Shown here piece after piece: positions 11,102 through 23,808 of a stretch of 64,000 bases of DNA (position 1 is its first letter; each line of letters begins with the position of its first letter). Below the pieces are notes generated by a model. The model did not search any database. It was not told the origin of the DNA and saw only the letters and a program-made list of their open reading frames with translations. The DNA lies in NCBI GenBank assembly GCA_028673005.1, contig CM054113.1, forward strand, positions 39,126,117-39,190,116. Reading direction: 5' to 3'. This DNA is from Tanypteryx hageni. Its lineage: Eukaryota; Arthropoda; Insecta; Odonata; Petaluridae. The position numbers were made by a program, and so were the translations under genes.

Positions 11102-12710
11102 GCCAATTCGTCGCACGACAAATTCAGGAATCGTTGAGGAAATAGGAAATCCTTTTCTTCATTAATTCTGCGATACGCCATATTTAGTGTATGGGAATAG
11201 ATTCGTGTCTTATCTTTTATGCGTGTTTTAACAAACCTCCCGTCTATGAAGATGATTGAGATTTCGCAGGAATCCAGCGCGTGCCCACTGCAACTACCCC
11301 TCTAAACCAATAAGGGAAAAAGTTTAATGGCTAGTTTCTCGAAAAACAAAACAATACTTATTCTAATCGATCATCCAAATCTTCTTTAGGCGTTAGGCCG
11401 ACTGTTCACTGAAAGAATGGCCACAATGGAATAGGCCATTCTCGAATTATCCGTTAGCTGAGAGCGTAACAGGGCTACGAACGGCTCATTATATATATCG
11501 TAAATTGAGATAACTGTTAGCAATAACCCCGAAATAATTTTATTTTAAATTATTTCCCGTTTCTAATAACCCCGATTTTTATTTGATGTTTTGTTTTGTT
11601 AAAATGAGATTAGGATAGGCATTGTTAAGTTGAACAATACGACTCAATTTCAAATAACTTGGTGTTAAATCCACAAAAATATACACGTACGATCAGTTTC
11701 GATGCATCACCATCATCATCAGGCAACAAGAATCAAAAAATATATGGCCAGAAACAGGAGGAGGTTGGGAAGGAAACAAAAAGGTGGAGAAAGGAGGGGA
11801 GAAGATGGGAGGTGGGGTTAAGGTTGGTTGGGGAGGGAGTGGGAGAGAGAGTGGTTAACACTGGGAGTCCTAGGTAATTAGCGAGAGGAGTGAAGTTGAA
11901 AGGGAAAACCAGGGGAAAATAAGGAAAAGAACGACACAATGGAGGAGGGGATGACGGAAAGTGAATTCTAAGTAAAATGTGGAAAACATTCTTAACGTGC
12001 CTTTCCATGCACGCGTTACGGGCGTCGGGAACTGACGCCGCCCAATCAGAGGCCTTACTTGAGACGCTACGCGCGTTGGCCGCGACGACGCGTTGGAGTG
12101 ATGGGGGAGAACAGACATGAATCTAGGGGAATGGGAAGGGAACATGAGTTCGTTAACTAAAAGAAAGTCGGTTTTGGTGTAAGATTTCATTTTTTTTTCA
12201 AAATATCTTATTAATAGATGTTACCTTATTTTGTTTTATCCTAAATGGCCGACGGAGAGTTCAATTTACGAGATCCTTTTTCTTTTCCTCGATTCATCAA
12301 TACATGGATTCCGGATTGACAGAGGGTCCCGCGCAACACTTTCATTTGTATTTTATTTCGTGTTTATACGTGGTTATCCCTGCAGCAATACTGGAAGAGT
12401 AGTCATAGAAAGCTATGTTACCAATTGGAAAAAACTTGTATGTTTGGGTAAGAAGAGTATTTACCAAGAAAGTATTGCCAGATATTTTTATAACATATGA
12501 AAAACAAAGTCGGACGAAAATTGATCAGCATCTTGAACGGCGGGGCATTTCACTGCCAATGCGCGACTCGAGATTTCACTATGCAAATCGTGACATTGAA
12601 AATAACAAAAATATTTTCTCAATGGTTCCTGTATTTCCGACGAATTTGTATCGCGACAATTTGACCCGCGACGAATTGCCGCGGGACAAATTGTCCGCGA
12701 CGAATTGGCG
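11102..12710. mobile_element. Candidate transposon bounded by inverted CGAATTGGC repeats
   Basis: The left edge GCCAATTCGTCGCACGAC and the right edge, read inward, GCCAATTCGTCGCGGACAA are inverted copies. The right side has several further copies of the same unit. No clear target duplication or transposase is seen. The interior includes a G-rich stretch (11750-11880) and a CpG-rich patch (12000-12100). The end motif is the one repeated at 1-560. Confidence 0.4.
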
Positions 12711-12952
12711 TAAAACCATTTTTTTTATCACTATAAATTAGCCTACTGTGTGATGTCAAAAAAACGTGATTTTAATAGTAATTTTAAAATAATAAATTCA
12801 AGTTTTCTTCATATCTAGGTCAATTTACTAAAAGAGAATATATCTTTGCAACATTAATTTGTCTCATATGGAATCATATGTATGTAAATTATCAATATAA
12901 ATCGTCAATAAATGAATAGAAAAATAATTTCGTGTATAATAAAAATTTTATA

Positions 12953-13962
12953 TCATTACATATAGACGTTCCTTACAGAGGAGGATATAACATACTAGTA
13001 GAAAGCGCTTGCATACTGGAAGCATTTCATCTCACCTTGAAAAAACGTTCATTTTTCAGACAGATATTTCATCTTTACAAATATTCTATTAATTCTAAAG
13101 ATTTCACCTCCGCAGCGATTTTCGTTTTTCCCACATGTAAAAATAATAGTTTAAAACAATCCCCAAATGTTGCAATATTAAACATTTTACATTTTCTCCA
13201 TTATGGGATACTAATGCTACACATTTCAGCCAAATTTTAAAGTTGTAGCACTTCTAGAAGTAAAATAATATTTTTCTAATTGTTTAAAATTTAAACATTT
13301 TTAACGGTTGCTGCAATATATATATGGAGAGATTGAAATGTTTATTTGTGCAAATGCACTGTTCTGTAAATAATTTGAAAATTGCAGCTTCCTAGCTCAT
13401 CCCGTAGTACCTAAAAAATTATTAAACTTTAATGTTCAAGTGGGGTTAAAACAACCCCTAAAATTTACAATTTTAAAATTTTCGATTTATAGTTGGTTAT
13501 GAGAAAAGTTCTATAATCTTGCAAAATTTCAGCTTCCTAAACTTATTAGATTGGTCTACATACTGGATTACGTTTTCCCATGCTAACTTATGGGAGATAT
13601 TCCGGGGTCTCTGGAGTCGAACCCAAGACACTGTAAGCAAAAGTGACAATAATTCCTAATAGATATTGCGGCTATCTAGCAACACTGAAAATTTCATCTT
13701 TCTAGCTTACCGGCAAGTGCCCATAATTAATTTACAAAAATGGCGCAATGCTTTTCTTATGGGAAAAAACGCAACTTTCGGAATTTCTGGAGTCGAACTC
13801 ATGTCACTTAGGAAAGAAGTCTCATTTTATCTGAAGGTTTCTCCATTATATCTACAAAAACCAAAACTTTCAGCTCTCTAGCTCTTGTAGTTTGGGCTGG
13901 ACATTAGTATCCTCCTATATGTTATATGTTAACTCCTCTGTAAGAGTCGTCGATATATAATG
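12953..13962 (-). mobile_element. Helitron-like non-autonomous module, reversed
   Basis: A short forward 5' end (TC at 12953, then ATTACATATAGACG) is followed at 12995 by CTAGTAGAAAGCGCTTGC, which is the 3' end of a module read on the minus strand. The module runs to a 5' end at about 13962 (CATTATATATCGACG on the minus strand). The 3' end carries an imperfect hairpin next to CTAG. The sequence is non-coding and closely related to the modules at 43568-48923. The open frames within it are short and not conserved. Confidence 0.6.
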
Positions 13963-14331
13963 GAGGATACTAATGTTTAGGCACTTCCAGATGAGCTGGA
14001 GATTTGAAATTTTTTCTTAGGTAGAATTTTGTGCAAAACCGACTAGAAAAAACGAAAATCTTGAGAAAGTGCAACAATTCAGCCGCTAAAAATTCGCAAT
14101 TGCTTAAACAAATTTTCAAGATTTATGTATTTCCGAATGTGCTACGGAGCTGAAATTTTTTTTATAGGTAGAATTTGTAAAAAAACGGAATAGGGATTAT
14201 ACAAATTTTGATATTTTAAATTGTTTGGCAATTCAAAATTCTTAAAGTTTAAACAAATAGGTAAATGTTTAGATACTACGGGACGAGTTAGACAGCTGAA
14301 ATTTTAAAGATATTTAGAGATTAGTCTATAC

Positions 14332-16955
14332 CAAGGGTTCCCAACCTTTTTTTGCTTGTGGACCCCCTGAGTCCTAACTTTACGTATGTGGACCCCCATA
14401 TACGCATATGTAATATTCCTAAATGAAATATTTATTTGTAGGTTAGTAAAAGCTAATAATTAAACAATTCCTAAATGAAATATTTATTTGTAAGTTAGTA
14501 AAAGATAATAATTAAACAATTCCAATATAATATAAAAAATGTAAATTACAAATTTTGAAAATTTTAAATGATAAAACTGAAACATATTTTTACTTGTAAT
14601 GACAGAAATAGTAAAAAAAATTAAAAAAATACTATTTCAAACAACATATATAAATTTATTCCTAAGGCTATTAAATAGGATCCCATTAAATAGGCCCTAC
14701 TAATGAGATCCTTGTTGCTGATGTTTTGATATTAGCATATTAATATCTGGCTCCAATTTTGTGAGAGTCAGACGAAGATCACCTCTTTTTACTATATCAA
14801 GTCGATTACGATTTTTTGTTAACAACTGTGTTACACGACTAAAGCCAGATTCCACAAGATAAGATGATGGGAAAACAATGACATACATTTTAGCTTTCTT
14901 TCATAAAAGCAGATATTTACATGCAATGTCACTATTCTTCCATACATCATGCTTTCCTTTTTTGAATAGACTTCGGACTGTCTCATCAGACTGCTGTTCA
15001 ACAAGTTCCTGTTGTAAATCAATTTTAACATCAGCAACATTTACCTCAAATGGAATCAGCACCCAATCTGGGATGTTCAGTTCTAGTAGATCCTTGAACC
15101 GAACTTGCATGTCTTCATAATTTCTTTTTTAAATGATCAACATACACAACACAATCATCATCTTTTAAATCACTGCTAACTGAAGCAAGGTTTGGAAACT
15201 GGTCAAACGCACGGCGTGAGATATTAAGACTGTACAATTTGAGTTTTCCTAGGAATGCATTAATGGCTTCTTTGCTAGATATTAAATCACAATTATGTCC
15301 TTGCTGCAGTTTATTAAGAGAATTCAGTTTTTCAAACACATCTGAGAGGTAAAATATGTCTGTTTTCATGGCAACCAACTGTTTTCCAATCTCCTTTTCA
15401 TTTAGAAATGATACAATACTGTCCCAAAGGACGACGAAGCGACGATGACAATTGCCTTTAGACAACCATCGCACCTCTGTATGCAGTACAAGACGGTCAA
15501 ATCCTTCTTCATTTTCATCACAAAATTTGCGAAAGAGACGATCTTGAAGAGCATTAGCCTTAATGAGGTTGACAGCTTTTATTACAAGAGTTCATGAAGA
15601 CGTCCACTCAATCTCTTCGCCACCAGATGTTGGCGGTGAATCACGCAATGTATGCAAAATACTTTTGGCAATGCATTTTTTAAATGAGTGATAAACCCTC
15701 TGTACCTACCGACCATGGAAGGAGCGCCATCAGTAGCACAAGCCATTAAATTTTCGAGTGGAATATTTTTTTCTCTAAATTAAGACTGGACTTCCTTAAA
15801 TATTGTTTCACCTTTAGTATCTGTTTTGAGGAAGTTTGCAAAAAGCATTTCCTCTCTGAGTTGATTATCATCCATATATCTTACATATGCCAATAAAAGT
15901 GCTTCATTGCCCATCAAAGTTGATTCATCGAGTTGCATTGCAAACTGTTTCACTCGTAATTGAGCTATAAGTTGATTTTCTACATCTTCAGACATTTCAT
16001 CAATGCGTCTGGATATTGTGTTATTGCTCAAAGGAAGGTTATCGGTAAATTCACGTGCATTTTTGTTTAACATTGTTGAAATTACAACTGATTACGAAGG
16101 CAAGATGACAGTTTTACCAATGCTATGTGGCTTTCCAGATTTTGCTATTATTTTGCTGATTTCATATGATGCTAGTAAACAGCTATCTTTATTGCTTGCT
16201 TGTTTACTAAAAATCTGATCCAATTTGTTTCTTCCTTGAAAATTGTCTCGTAGTTTTCAGAAATACTCCACTGATTTATTTTTCTTTTCGCTGTGCCTTG
16301 TCTCCAAATGGTGACGAAGCTTACTTGGCTTCATGCTATCATGAGACAGCACAGTCATACATATAAGACACATTGGTTTTGTGATATTCTCTGGTGATTC
16401 AATAAAACCATACGACAGATATTCAGTCATATTGTCTTATTTTCTTCTTTGCATGAGCCATGGGTAATCAGAAAACAATAATAATATTATTAACCTCAAA
16501 TATTTAAGGTTGGAAATGCTTGTAGGTACTAATGGAAATATAGCTCACTAGAACAATAACGTTCAATAACACAAACAATAGATTTCACCACGACGATGCC
16601 GATTACTCACTATAGAATGAAATGACTGCCTCTGACTGACTGACTCGTTCTAGGTTAGTCAGTGCCTAAATAATGTTTTCTTCTTCAAGAATTTTCTATG
16701 GAAAGAAATTTTTTTTTCCGTCAACTAAACAAGGTTCCAGAAAATACGAGTATCTTCTAACTGCGAATTTCTGGACTTTTCTATCACATTAGTTTATTTT
16801 ATTATTATTATTAAATTATTTTATTTATAATATTTTATGATGAACCCCTTAGCTCATATTATGGACCCCCGAAATACAATTTTTTTCTTGTGGACCCCCC
16901 TCAAAGCTTCTATGGACCCCTGGGGGTCCATGTGGACCCCGGTTGGGAAACGCTG
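14332..16955 (-). mobile_element. hAT transposon, FAM200/ZBED5-like, with perfect target duplication
   Basis: Ends CAAGGGTTCCCAACC and (from the right) CAGCGTTTCCCAACC are flanked by identical GTCTATAC at 14324-14331 and 16956-16963. The subterminal regions share GTGGACCCCC repeats. The 2624-bp element carries one degenerate transposase on the minus strand. It sits inside a Helitron-like module. A related module without the insertion is visible at about 43960-43975, so the insertion order is clear. Confidence 0.88.
14700..16440 (-). pseudogene. FAM200/ZBED5-like hAT transposase, broken
   Basis: Minus-strand pieces in order are a BED-like finger (CLICMTVLSHDSMKPSKLRH, then HLETRH near 16300), the block MLNKNAREFTDNLPLSNNTI and QLDESTLMGNEALLLAYVRY (first catalytic Asp region), ACATDGAPSMVGRYRGF (second Asp), VRWLSKGNCHRRFVVLWDS, and the C-terminal ESGFSRVTQLLTKNRNRLDI, then KRGDLRLTLTKLEP. 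This is the full domain order of FAM200/ZBED5-type hAT proteins. At least four stops or frameshifts (near 15120, 15600, 15780 and 16080) prevent expression. Confidence 0.82.
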
Positions 16956-17632
16956 GTCTATACAAATGAATAAACATTTCAGTGTATCCATGAAATTGTT
17001 ATTGCGGCCGTTAAAAATTAATGAACCTTAAACAATTAGATAAATGTTATTTCTCTTCTAAATGTGCTACAAATTTAAAATTTGGCAGAAATGTGTGGCA
17101 TTATTAACCCAATGTGGAAAATTTATAATATTCCTAAAATTGCAAAAATTAGTGATTGTTTTACTATATTATTGTTCCATAAGGAAAAAACGAAAATCGG
17201 TCCAGAGGAGAAATCTTTTATAGGTAAATGTTTAGACACTACGCGCCAAGTTAGGGAGCTGAAATTTTTAAGTTAATTATAGTTTCGTCTATTTAAAAGA
17301 ATAAACCTTTCATTGTATCTATGAAATTCTTATTGCGGCCGTTAAAAATTATTTAAATTTAAACAATTAGGTAAATGTTATTTCACTTCTAAATGTGCTA
17401 TAAATTTAAAATTTGGCAGAACTGTGTGGTATAATTAACCCAATGTGGAAAAAGTATAATATCCCTGAAATTGCAAAAATTAGTGATTGTTTTACTCCAT
17501 TATTGTTCCATAAGGGAGATGAGAAATCTCTTGAATTAAAGAAATATTTCCCATGATGAAATATCTCTCTGAAAAAGTAATGTTTTTTCAAGGTGAGATG
17601 AAATGCTTGCAGTATGCAAGCACCTTCTACTA

Positions 17633-17633
<1 letters not shown>

Positions 17634-17692
<59 letters not shown>
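17634..17692. repeat. (TA)n microsatellite
   Basis: About 58 bp of uninterrupted TA dinucleotide directly after the CTAG end of the Helitron-like module. The module's required 3' T is the first base of the array. Confidence 0.95.
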
Positions 17693-17695
<3 letters not shown>

Positions 17696-17802
17696 AATCA
17701 AATATAATATCATGAACCAAAATGCACTGAAATAATTGTAGACTAGAAAAATCGTTGTTACGAAAGTTTTGAAATATATTTTCTATTTGCAACACCTCTT
17801 AT

Positions 17803-18530
17803 ATGCTTGTTAATCATTCCAAATCCCCCAGGGCTTTAAAAGGAATTTCAATGAGAAACTTGCCATTCACCTGGATGGCTAACAAGGAAGCTTGGGTCAC
17901 CCAAACAGTGTTGGATGAATGGTTCAACAATCATTTTTGCCCAGCAGTAACTAATTATTGTGCTGCTAACAATCTGGCCAATAAAGCATTGCTAATATTT
18001 GGTAATGCTCCAGGTCACTCTCCCACTCTTGCTGACCAGAAAGACAATGTGAAAGTTTTATTTCTGCCACCAAATATGACCAGCTTGTTACAGCCCATAG
18101 ACCAAGTGATGATTGCTTCCTTCAAAACCTACTACCATAGAAGGAATTTTGCCTAGGTGCTCCATCACTTAGGGAATTTTGGAGGGAATACCAAATAAAA
18201 AAGGCAACTGACAACATTGCAGCAGCATGGAATGAGGTCAAATCTAGCAACTTATATGGTGTGTGGAGGAGGTTATGGCCCGGGTGTGTGAATAATATCA
18301 ATGACTTAGAAGAACCGGTTGAACAAATCTCAAAGAAAATTGTAGAAAAAATTGGCCGTAATGATTTAGAGGTTGATGATGTTCAAGAGCTCTTTGAATC
18401 CCAAAATGAAGAGTTCTCCATTCAAGACCTGAAGGATATGGAAGATCAAAAAACTCTCTGGGGAGGGTGATGGCCAAGAAAATGAGGAGTCTACCCACGT
18501 TCTTACGCCTTTTGTAAATAAACTGCCTCA
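17803..18530 (+). pseudogene. Tigger transposase catalytic-domain fragment
   Basis: The frame reads SKSPRALKGISMRNLPFTW, ALLIFGNAPGHSPTLADQ, VKVLFLPPNMTSLLQPIDQ, and after a stop or shift near 18155 SLREFWREYQ and WNEVKSSNLYGVWRRLWPG. These are the DDE-domain and C-terminal blocks of Tigger transposases in normal order. The usual DNAPGH motif is GNAPGH here, so a catalytic Asp is lost, while PIDQ (third acidic position) remains. The N-terminal HTH part is missing and the copy starts next to the TA microsatellite. Confidence 0.85.
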
Positions 18531-19375
18531 AATTAATTCACATTTATCTATTTCTCTACTTGTAGCATAACATTAGAAGAACAAAATAGCTTGTAGGTAC
18601 TTGTAGCGGCGGGCACAGGACTTTTGTTTGGGTAGCTCATTAGTCGCAGAAATAAAGCGTTCTGCAAAAACATGCCAACAATGGTGTATGTACACAAGAA
18701 CAAATTGATATGTATAAATTAAATTAAAATTTATGTATAATGTTCATGGGATTCATAGAACAGACTCAAGTCTCCGGGTTCACCACTGCCAGACATTAGC
18801 TAAACGCGCAAATTCGTCAATTATTTTATTGGCGAACTATGCCTCTATAGAAAGGGAGGCATAATGTCGAGCATACAGAGGCTGTAATCAGTGGCGATTC
18901 TCCGACAAAGAACAACCGGCGAATCACTACTGATGACGGCTGCTTTGTAGCCTAAGTACGAATCAGGTTTTCCATCCCGTTTATACCATTTTGAGAGACA
19001 TAGTCTATAAATTTAATTTCAACTCGACAATTATCCCTTGAATGTAGTATTTACTAGTTATCAAGTACATCCTTCAAATAATTGCCAGCAAGTCTAAACC
19101 CTAATATAAATTTCCCATTTTAAAACGTCACTCGCCTATTTTCTGTCTATTCAGTAGATTAAGTAGAGAAATATCGATTTCGCTTTATGGTTAAAATCAA
19201 ATTGACACATTATATCTTTCCAATAGTCATAAAAGGTTAGGAAAACCATGTGCGCATTTTCAATACAAAGCAGACGCCATCAGTGGTGCTTCACCAGAGT
19301 AGATTCTACGACCACTTTTTAGCCGACTCGTACATTTAGTTTCTCAACTTCTTATGGCTTTTAGAGAGATATATA
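18531..19375. other. Intergenic, small hairpin only
   Basis: No gene is seen. At 18890-18940 a short inverted pair (CAGTGGCGATTCTCCG and, inverted, CAGTAGTGATTCGCCG) may be a minimal hAT MITE, but no target duplication was found. Confidence 0.35.
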
Positions 19376-20296
19376 CAGGGTGTCCCAGAAGTCCGGCCAC
19401 ATAGGACAACTTTGTTATTTTGCAGAATATCTAAAAATAATAAGAAACCAAAGTTGTTTGCAATAGGCTATTTTTCGGGAAAAATGTTGATTTATTTTGT
19501 CTAGGGCCTTCCGTTCGACCGATACTCTCTTGGCTCATCAATGGTTAAGTGACTTCCTAAAGTCCGGCCACATAGGACAACTTTGTTATATTGCAGAATA
19601 TCTAAAAATAATAAGAGATTAAAGTTGTTCGCAATAGGCTATTTTTCGGGAAAAATGTTAATTTTTATTGTCTAGGGCCTTCCGTTCGACCGCTACTCTC
19701 TTGGCTCATCAATGGTTAAGTGACTCGGCGGAAATTCCTACGTCCACATAAAGGAGCTAGGAGCCGGCTATGTGAATAGGAGTTGCAACAAAAATGAATA
19801 AAAACTCCAAAAACTCATGCAGCAGTGTATATTGCACATTTACAATAAATTTTCAAATTGGTATCCATGCTGGCGTACACTCATTCTGATTCGTTCCCTC
19901 AAGCTTCTCCGTACACGTAGCAATGTTTGCGGAGTAATTTCTGCGCATACTGCACAGATGTTCTCCCGAAGTTCTTCAAGGCTTCTTATCCTGCTTACAA
20001 ACAAAATCAATATTTCTCCCGAAAAATAGCCTATCGCAAACAACTTTGATCTATTATTATTTTTAGATATTCTGCAAAATAACAAAGTTGTCCTATGTGG
20101 CCGGACTTCTGGGACAGAGACACTTAACCATTGATGAGCCAAGAAAGTAGCGGTCGAACGGAAGGCCCTAGACGAAAAAAATCAATATTTCTCCCGGAAA
20201 ATAGCCTATTGCGAACAACTTTGATCTCTTATTATTTTTAGATATTCTGCAAAATAACAAAGTTGTCCTATGAGGCCGGACTTCTGGGACACCCTG
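19376..20296. mobile_element. Mariner-type element with doubled inverted arms
   Basis: TA-flanked ends CAGGGTGTCCCAGAAGTCC (left, from 19376) and the same sequence inverted at the right (to 20296) bound a 921-bp element. Each arm contains two tandem copies of a block of about 180 bp (left, starting near 19400 and 19560; the right mirrors this). A short piece of transposase C terminus remains in the middle. Such a structure would fold into a long hairpin. Confidence 0.78.
19840..20142 (-). pseudogene. Residual C-terminus of a DUF4817-type transposase
   Basis: Inside the palindromic element the minus strand encodes RSLEELRENICAVCAEITPQ, then LRVRRSLRERI and CHV-like ending RQHGYQFENLL before a stop. 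This resembles the last 50 residues of mariner-related transposases that carry DUF4817. The upstream part of the open frame is simply the inverted arm. It is a relic that marks the origin of the MITE, not a functional gene. Confidence 0.5.
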
Positions 20297-20298
20297 TA

Positions 20299-23200
20299 TT
20301 TATGATGCCAGTTTTATTGAGGAGATTTTTATAACATGTTGTTGGATTGGTAGTGTTATGCACGCGCCTTTTAGGAAATAAATATCGCCATTTAAAATTG
20401 TCGTCACTGCTAAATTTCAACGCTACAGTCTGTAGAAACAGCATCTTTAGGAAACAATTTTAAGCAAGGAAAAACGTTAAAAATCTTTCGTAATTCATCC
20501 CTTGAAGAAAACAGCATCTAAGATAGATTCCAGAGGTAATAATTCACGAAATGAAATAAACAGTATATCCCACTGGATGAGATGTTTGCGTCACTCGAAC
20601 TCGAGAATTCCTCTTTCTTTCTTTCTTTAATCTTCATTCGCGTCGAATTTTGACGCAAGTAGGAGGACAAACAAGTCGCGCAAAAAGGTGGCTCCAGAAG
20701 TTATTTTAAGGAGTGAAGCGATACGAAAAGTACTCCAACGCAACAGTTGAACCAGGAAACGCGAGGAAGGAAAATTCTGCCCGGTGTTCACCTTGAGGGT
20801 TTATTCGTGTATTTAACTCGAGGAGAACAATTGTAGTGTGCAAAGGTGAAGGGAAACGAATGCCTCGAGCCTGATCACGAAGCGTAGCGGTAAAATTCCA
20901 ATTAAACACATTAAGAGAAAGCATAGCTTGATCTCTGGAAAAACATTTGAGAAAAAGAGGAGCTTGTTTGTTTGGGATACATAGAAATCGTGAAATACCT
21001 TCTCTTAATGTTACGAATTTCTACAGTATTATTCTGGGTAATTATCCGTTCGAGAACCATGACTTACTATAGGATGATAATTTTATTCGAGAGCGAGGAA
21101 AAATGTCTCAAAATATAAATCAGAAACGTTTTATTTAATGACTACAATTTGAAGTAACATAAGCGTATTAAACGACATTATTCTCAAATTAAATACTGGA
21201 TGTAGTCACTGCCGTGCTAAATACAGAAACGTGCTTCCTGCAGAATTATTTCCGACGTACTACCCAATTCCCCGAGAGATATTCTGAATCGAGGTTATCA
21301 GTCCTTACATCAAGTTTGTTAGGATAACTTTTATTTGCACTGTACACTTGTGCCTTAATGCATTTTCAAATAAAGAATGAAGACAATTAGAACCGGATAT
21401 CGGTGTGGTCCTAATGACTCGAATAAAGTAGATAGAGGTTCTCAAAAATATCATAAGTTCAAATTTCAATTTCAGATTTATGCCCGCATGCATAAAAAGT
21501 CTTCTCAACAACTTTGTTTCTCTTTATCATAACTTCCTTCATGCTGTACCATCACATTCGAGTCATGGAGCCAACCTGTAGAATCTTTTCTCACCGAATT
21601 TCATTCTTAATACAGTACCCCGCTAATGAACGGTTAGCGACAAGAATTTAACATCTCTAGCCTATGATCAACTTGTGTAAGTATTTTAAAGAATTATCGG
21701 ATCTTTAAATAATCACTTTTTGATGCAAAATACATACGAATATTTTTTTCTCTTTAGTAAAATATAATGATTATATTTATTATTATAGTAGAATGTTTTT
21801 GTACCAAATATTTCACATGTCCTTAAATTTATAATAATACTAAGTACTTCATACTTAAAATTTAAATGAATTTTTAATCTATGTAAATTTTATTTCTTTT
21901 TCGTTTGATAGATATATTAGGAACCATTGGTTTATATATTTTTTAAGAAAGGAAAAATAGTATGAAGAGATAAGAGTTGAGTTGACGGTAGGAGTGGAGA
22001 GAGGAAAACGGGTGACGTAGGTTCCAAAGATTCCGAGGCTTATGGGAGATGGAAAGTGTTTAGATTAAATTTTATTACTGAAATACTCAGTAGAGAAAAA
22101 TATCAGCGGTTATACCTCGAATATGCAGCTTGAGCTCCGCCTTTTATTTTGTATAGAATTACAACCAGTCTTGTTACTTCATAAATCAAACTGCCGGCTT
22201 CCGATTAAACGCATACATATAAGTATGTTGTAAATATGGATATTATCATAAGTCGAAATGCTTATTCTTCCTGTTTGTCGCTCCAAAATCCCATAAATGT
22301 GACGGTGGAAACATTTATACCGGCAATTTTGTTAATTGGGTAGAACTAAAAGTTATCCAAGATGAAATTCAGCAGAGATAGGGTACTTAATTTCGGAAAG
22401 TTTCCTAATATTTACTTGTTTTTAAGATGTCCATAAGTTTTTCGACAGTTTTTAAAATATGTTTATTGGTTCTAGCATGAAAAATTAATTCGTGGAATTT
22501 ACTTATAAATATCGGAGCTTTCAGGAATCGCGATGACTTGGCATTCTTTCTTTTGTGCCATTAGATAATTCTTTCAAATGAAAATGCATATGATGTCCGC
22601 AAACGAAAAATTCAAAAAAATGTAAGAAATTATCGTTAGAAGGCGTTCTCGCCTTCCAACAACGCTGTCCGCTTCGGAAACATCCAATCGAAGAGAAATG
22701 ATCGTTTGAGATAAAAATCTTATTCAATAAAAGGGGTCAAAATTCAAACAAATGAGAGGAGAGAGGGAAAAAATAAAATAGATAAAGTTGCGAAGAAGGG
22801 TGTGAAAGATGCAAATATTTCGGGAGATAGAGAAAGAGAAAAAAGTTACATTATTAATCAATTCGCCCAACCTCTTAAATGTTTTTAAGGATTAGGGTAA
22901 GGAAGTATTTCCAAATTTGGGTAAAATATGGTATACCGCAACGCTTGAAGATAAGAAATTTGGTCAAAAACGGAATACAAATCAATGGAGTTCTTTTTAA
23001 AAATAGATTAAAGCTATTTGAAGCTCGTGGGAGAGTGTAATGTACGCATGTTAATAAAACTCCTATTGTGATCATTACACAACGAGTTAATTGCTTGCTT
23101 CAGATGGCTCTTAAAGCACATTGCAGAACAAATCGATCCTGACATGTCCCTTTCCTCACGTAGCTCTCAAACTTATACACTTTTTATCTCAAAATACTCG

Positions 23201-23550
23201 TAACATAATCATATATGCTGACTATGGCGTATCTCAAAATTTTCTGATATGTTGAAATGAAGCCACTATTTATTGGGTCGTTTGCTTTCAGGCTCATGAT
23301 TCATCTCCACTCGTAATAAAGTCTGGAACTTTATCTCTACCTTCGTTACGAGTCAGAAACATCAATCATGAGATAACTCGTCGTTTCAGCTCATTTGTGC
23401 AGCCTCTACGGATTAACATTCATTTGATCGATTATTACATAATCATGGACATTGTGATGAACAGAGACGAAGGACGCATTGAGATTTTGCCAAAATCTTT
23501 TCATTTCAACACGCCAGTTTTCTAAAATGAGTCTCTATAGCTGAGAATAC
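20299..23550. other. Intergenic region with no recognised feature
   Basis: About 3.2 kb of AT-rich sequence. Both strands were inspected for exons with splice borders, transposase motifs and inverted repeats, and none could be supported. Short open frames (under 75 codons) show no recognisable motif. Confidence 0.4.
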
Positions 23551-23808
23551 GCACGAGGTCTGACAATAAAGTTGCCAGACAAAAAAAAATATTTTATCAC
23601 TTACCTTTGGTGCGTGTGGTCACCTTCAAAATAATCCCCTTCTGACTTTATGTACACATCCCGACGTCAGAGTGGTGGTGGCGGAGTGGTTAGAGCAGTG
23701 GTTCTCAACGTTTTGGTGCTCGCGGCACACTGGATTTTCACGTTTTTTCGCGGCACACTGGAATTAGATTTGAATAAAGAACTAGGATTTATCATAAAAA
23801 TACATATA

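Larger units (their letters stand above)
13963..17633 (+). mobile_element. Helitron-like module, split by a hAT insertion
   Basis: The forward module starts GGAGGATACTAATGTTTAGG and ends at 17633 with hairpin TGCTTGCA-GTA-TGCAAGCA, seven bases, then CTAG followed by T. It is split by the hAT at 14332-16955. Its last part is duplicated: the stretch from TAAATGTTTAGA to the 3' end occurs twice (around 16964-17220 and 17221-17633). The ends fit the Helitron pattern (5' TC, 3' hairpin plus CTAG, host T), but no Rep/helicase is present here. Confidence 0.6.

Noticed and set aside
13666..17276. Short open frames inside the AT-rich modules
   Set aside because: The corresponding frames are not conserved in the other module copies, so they are not genes.
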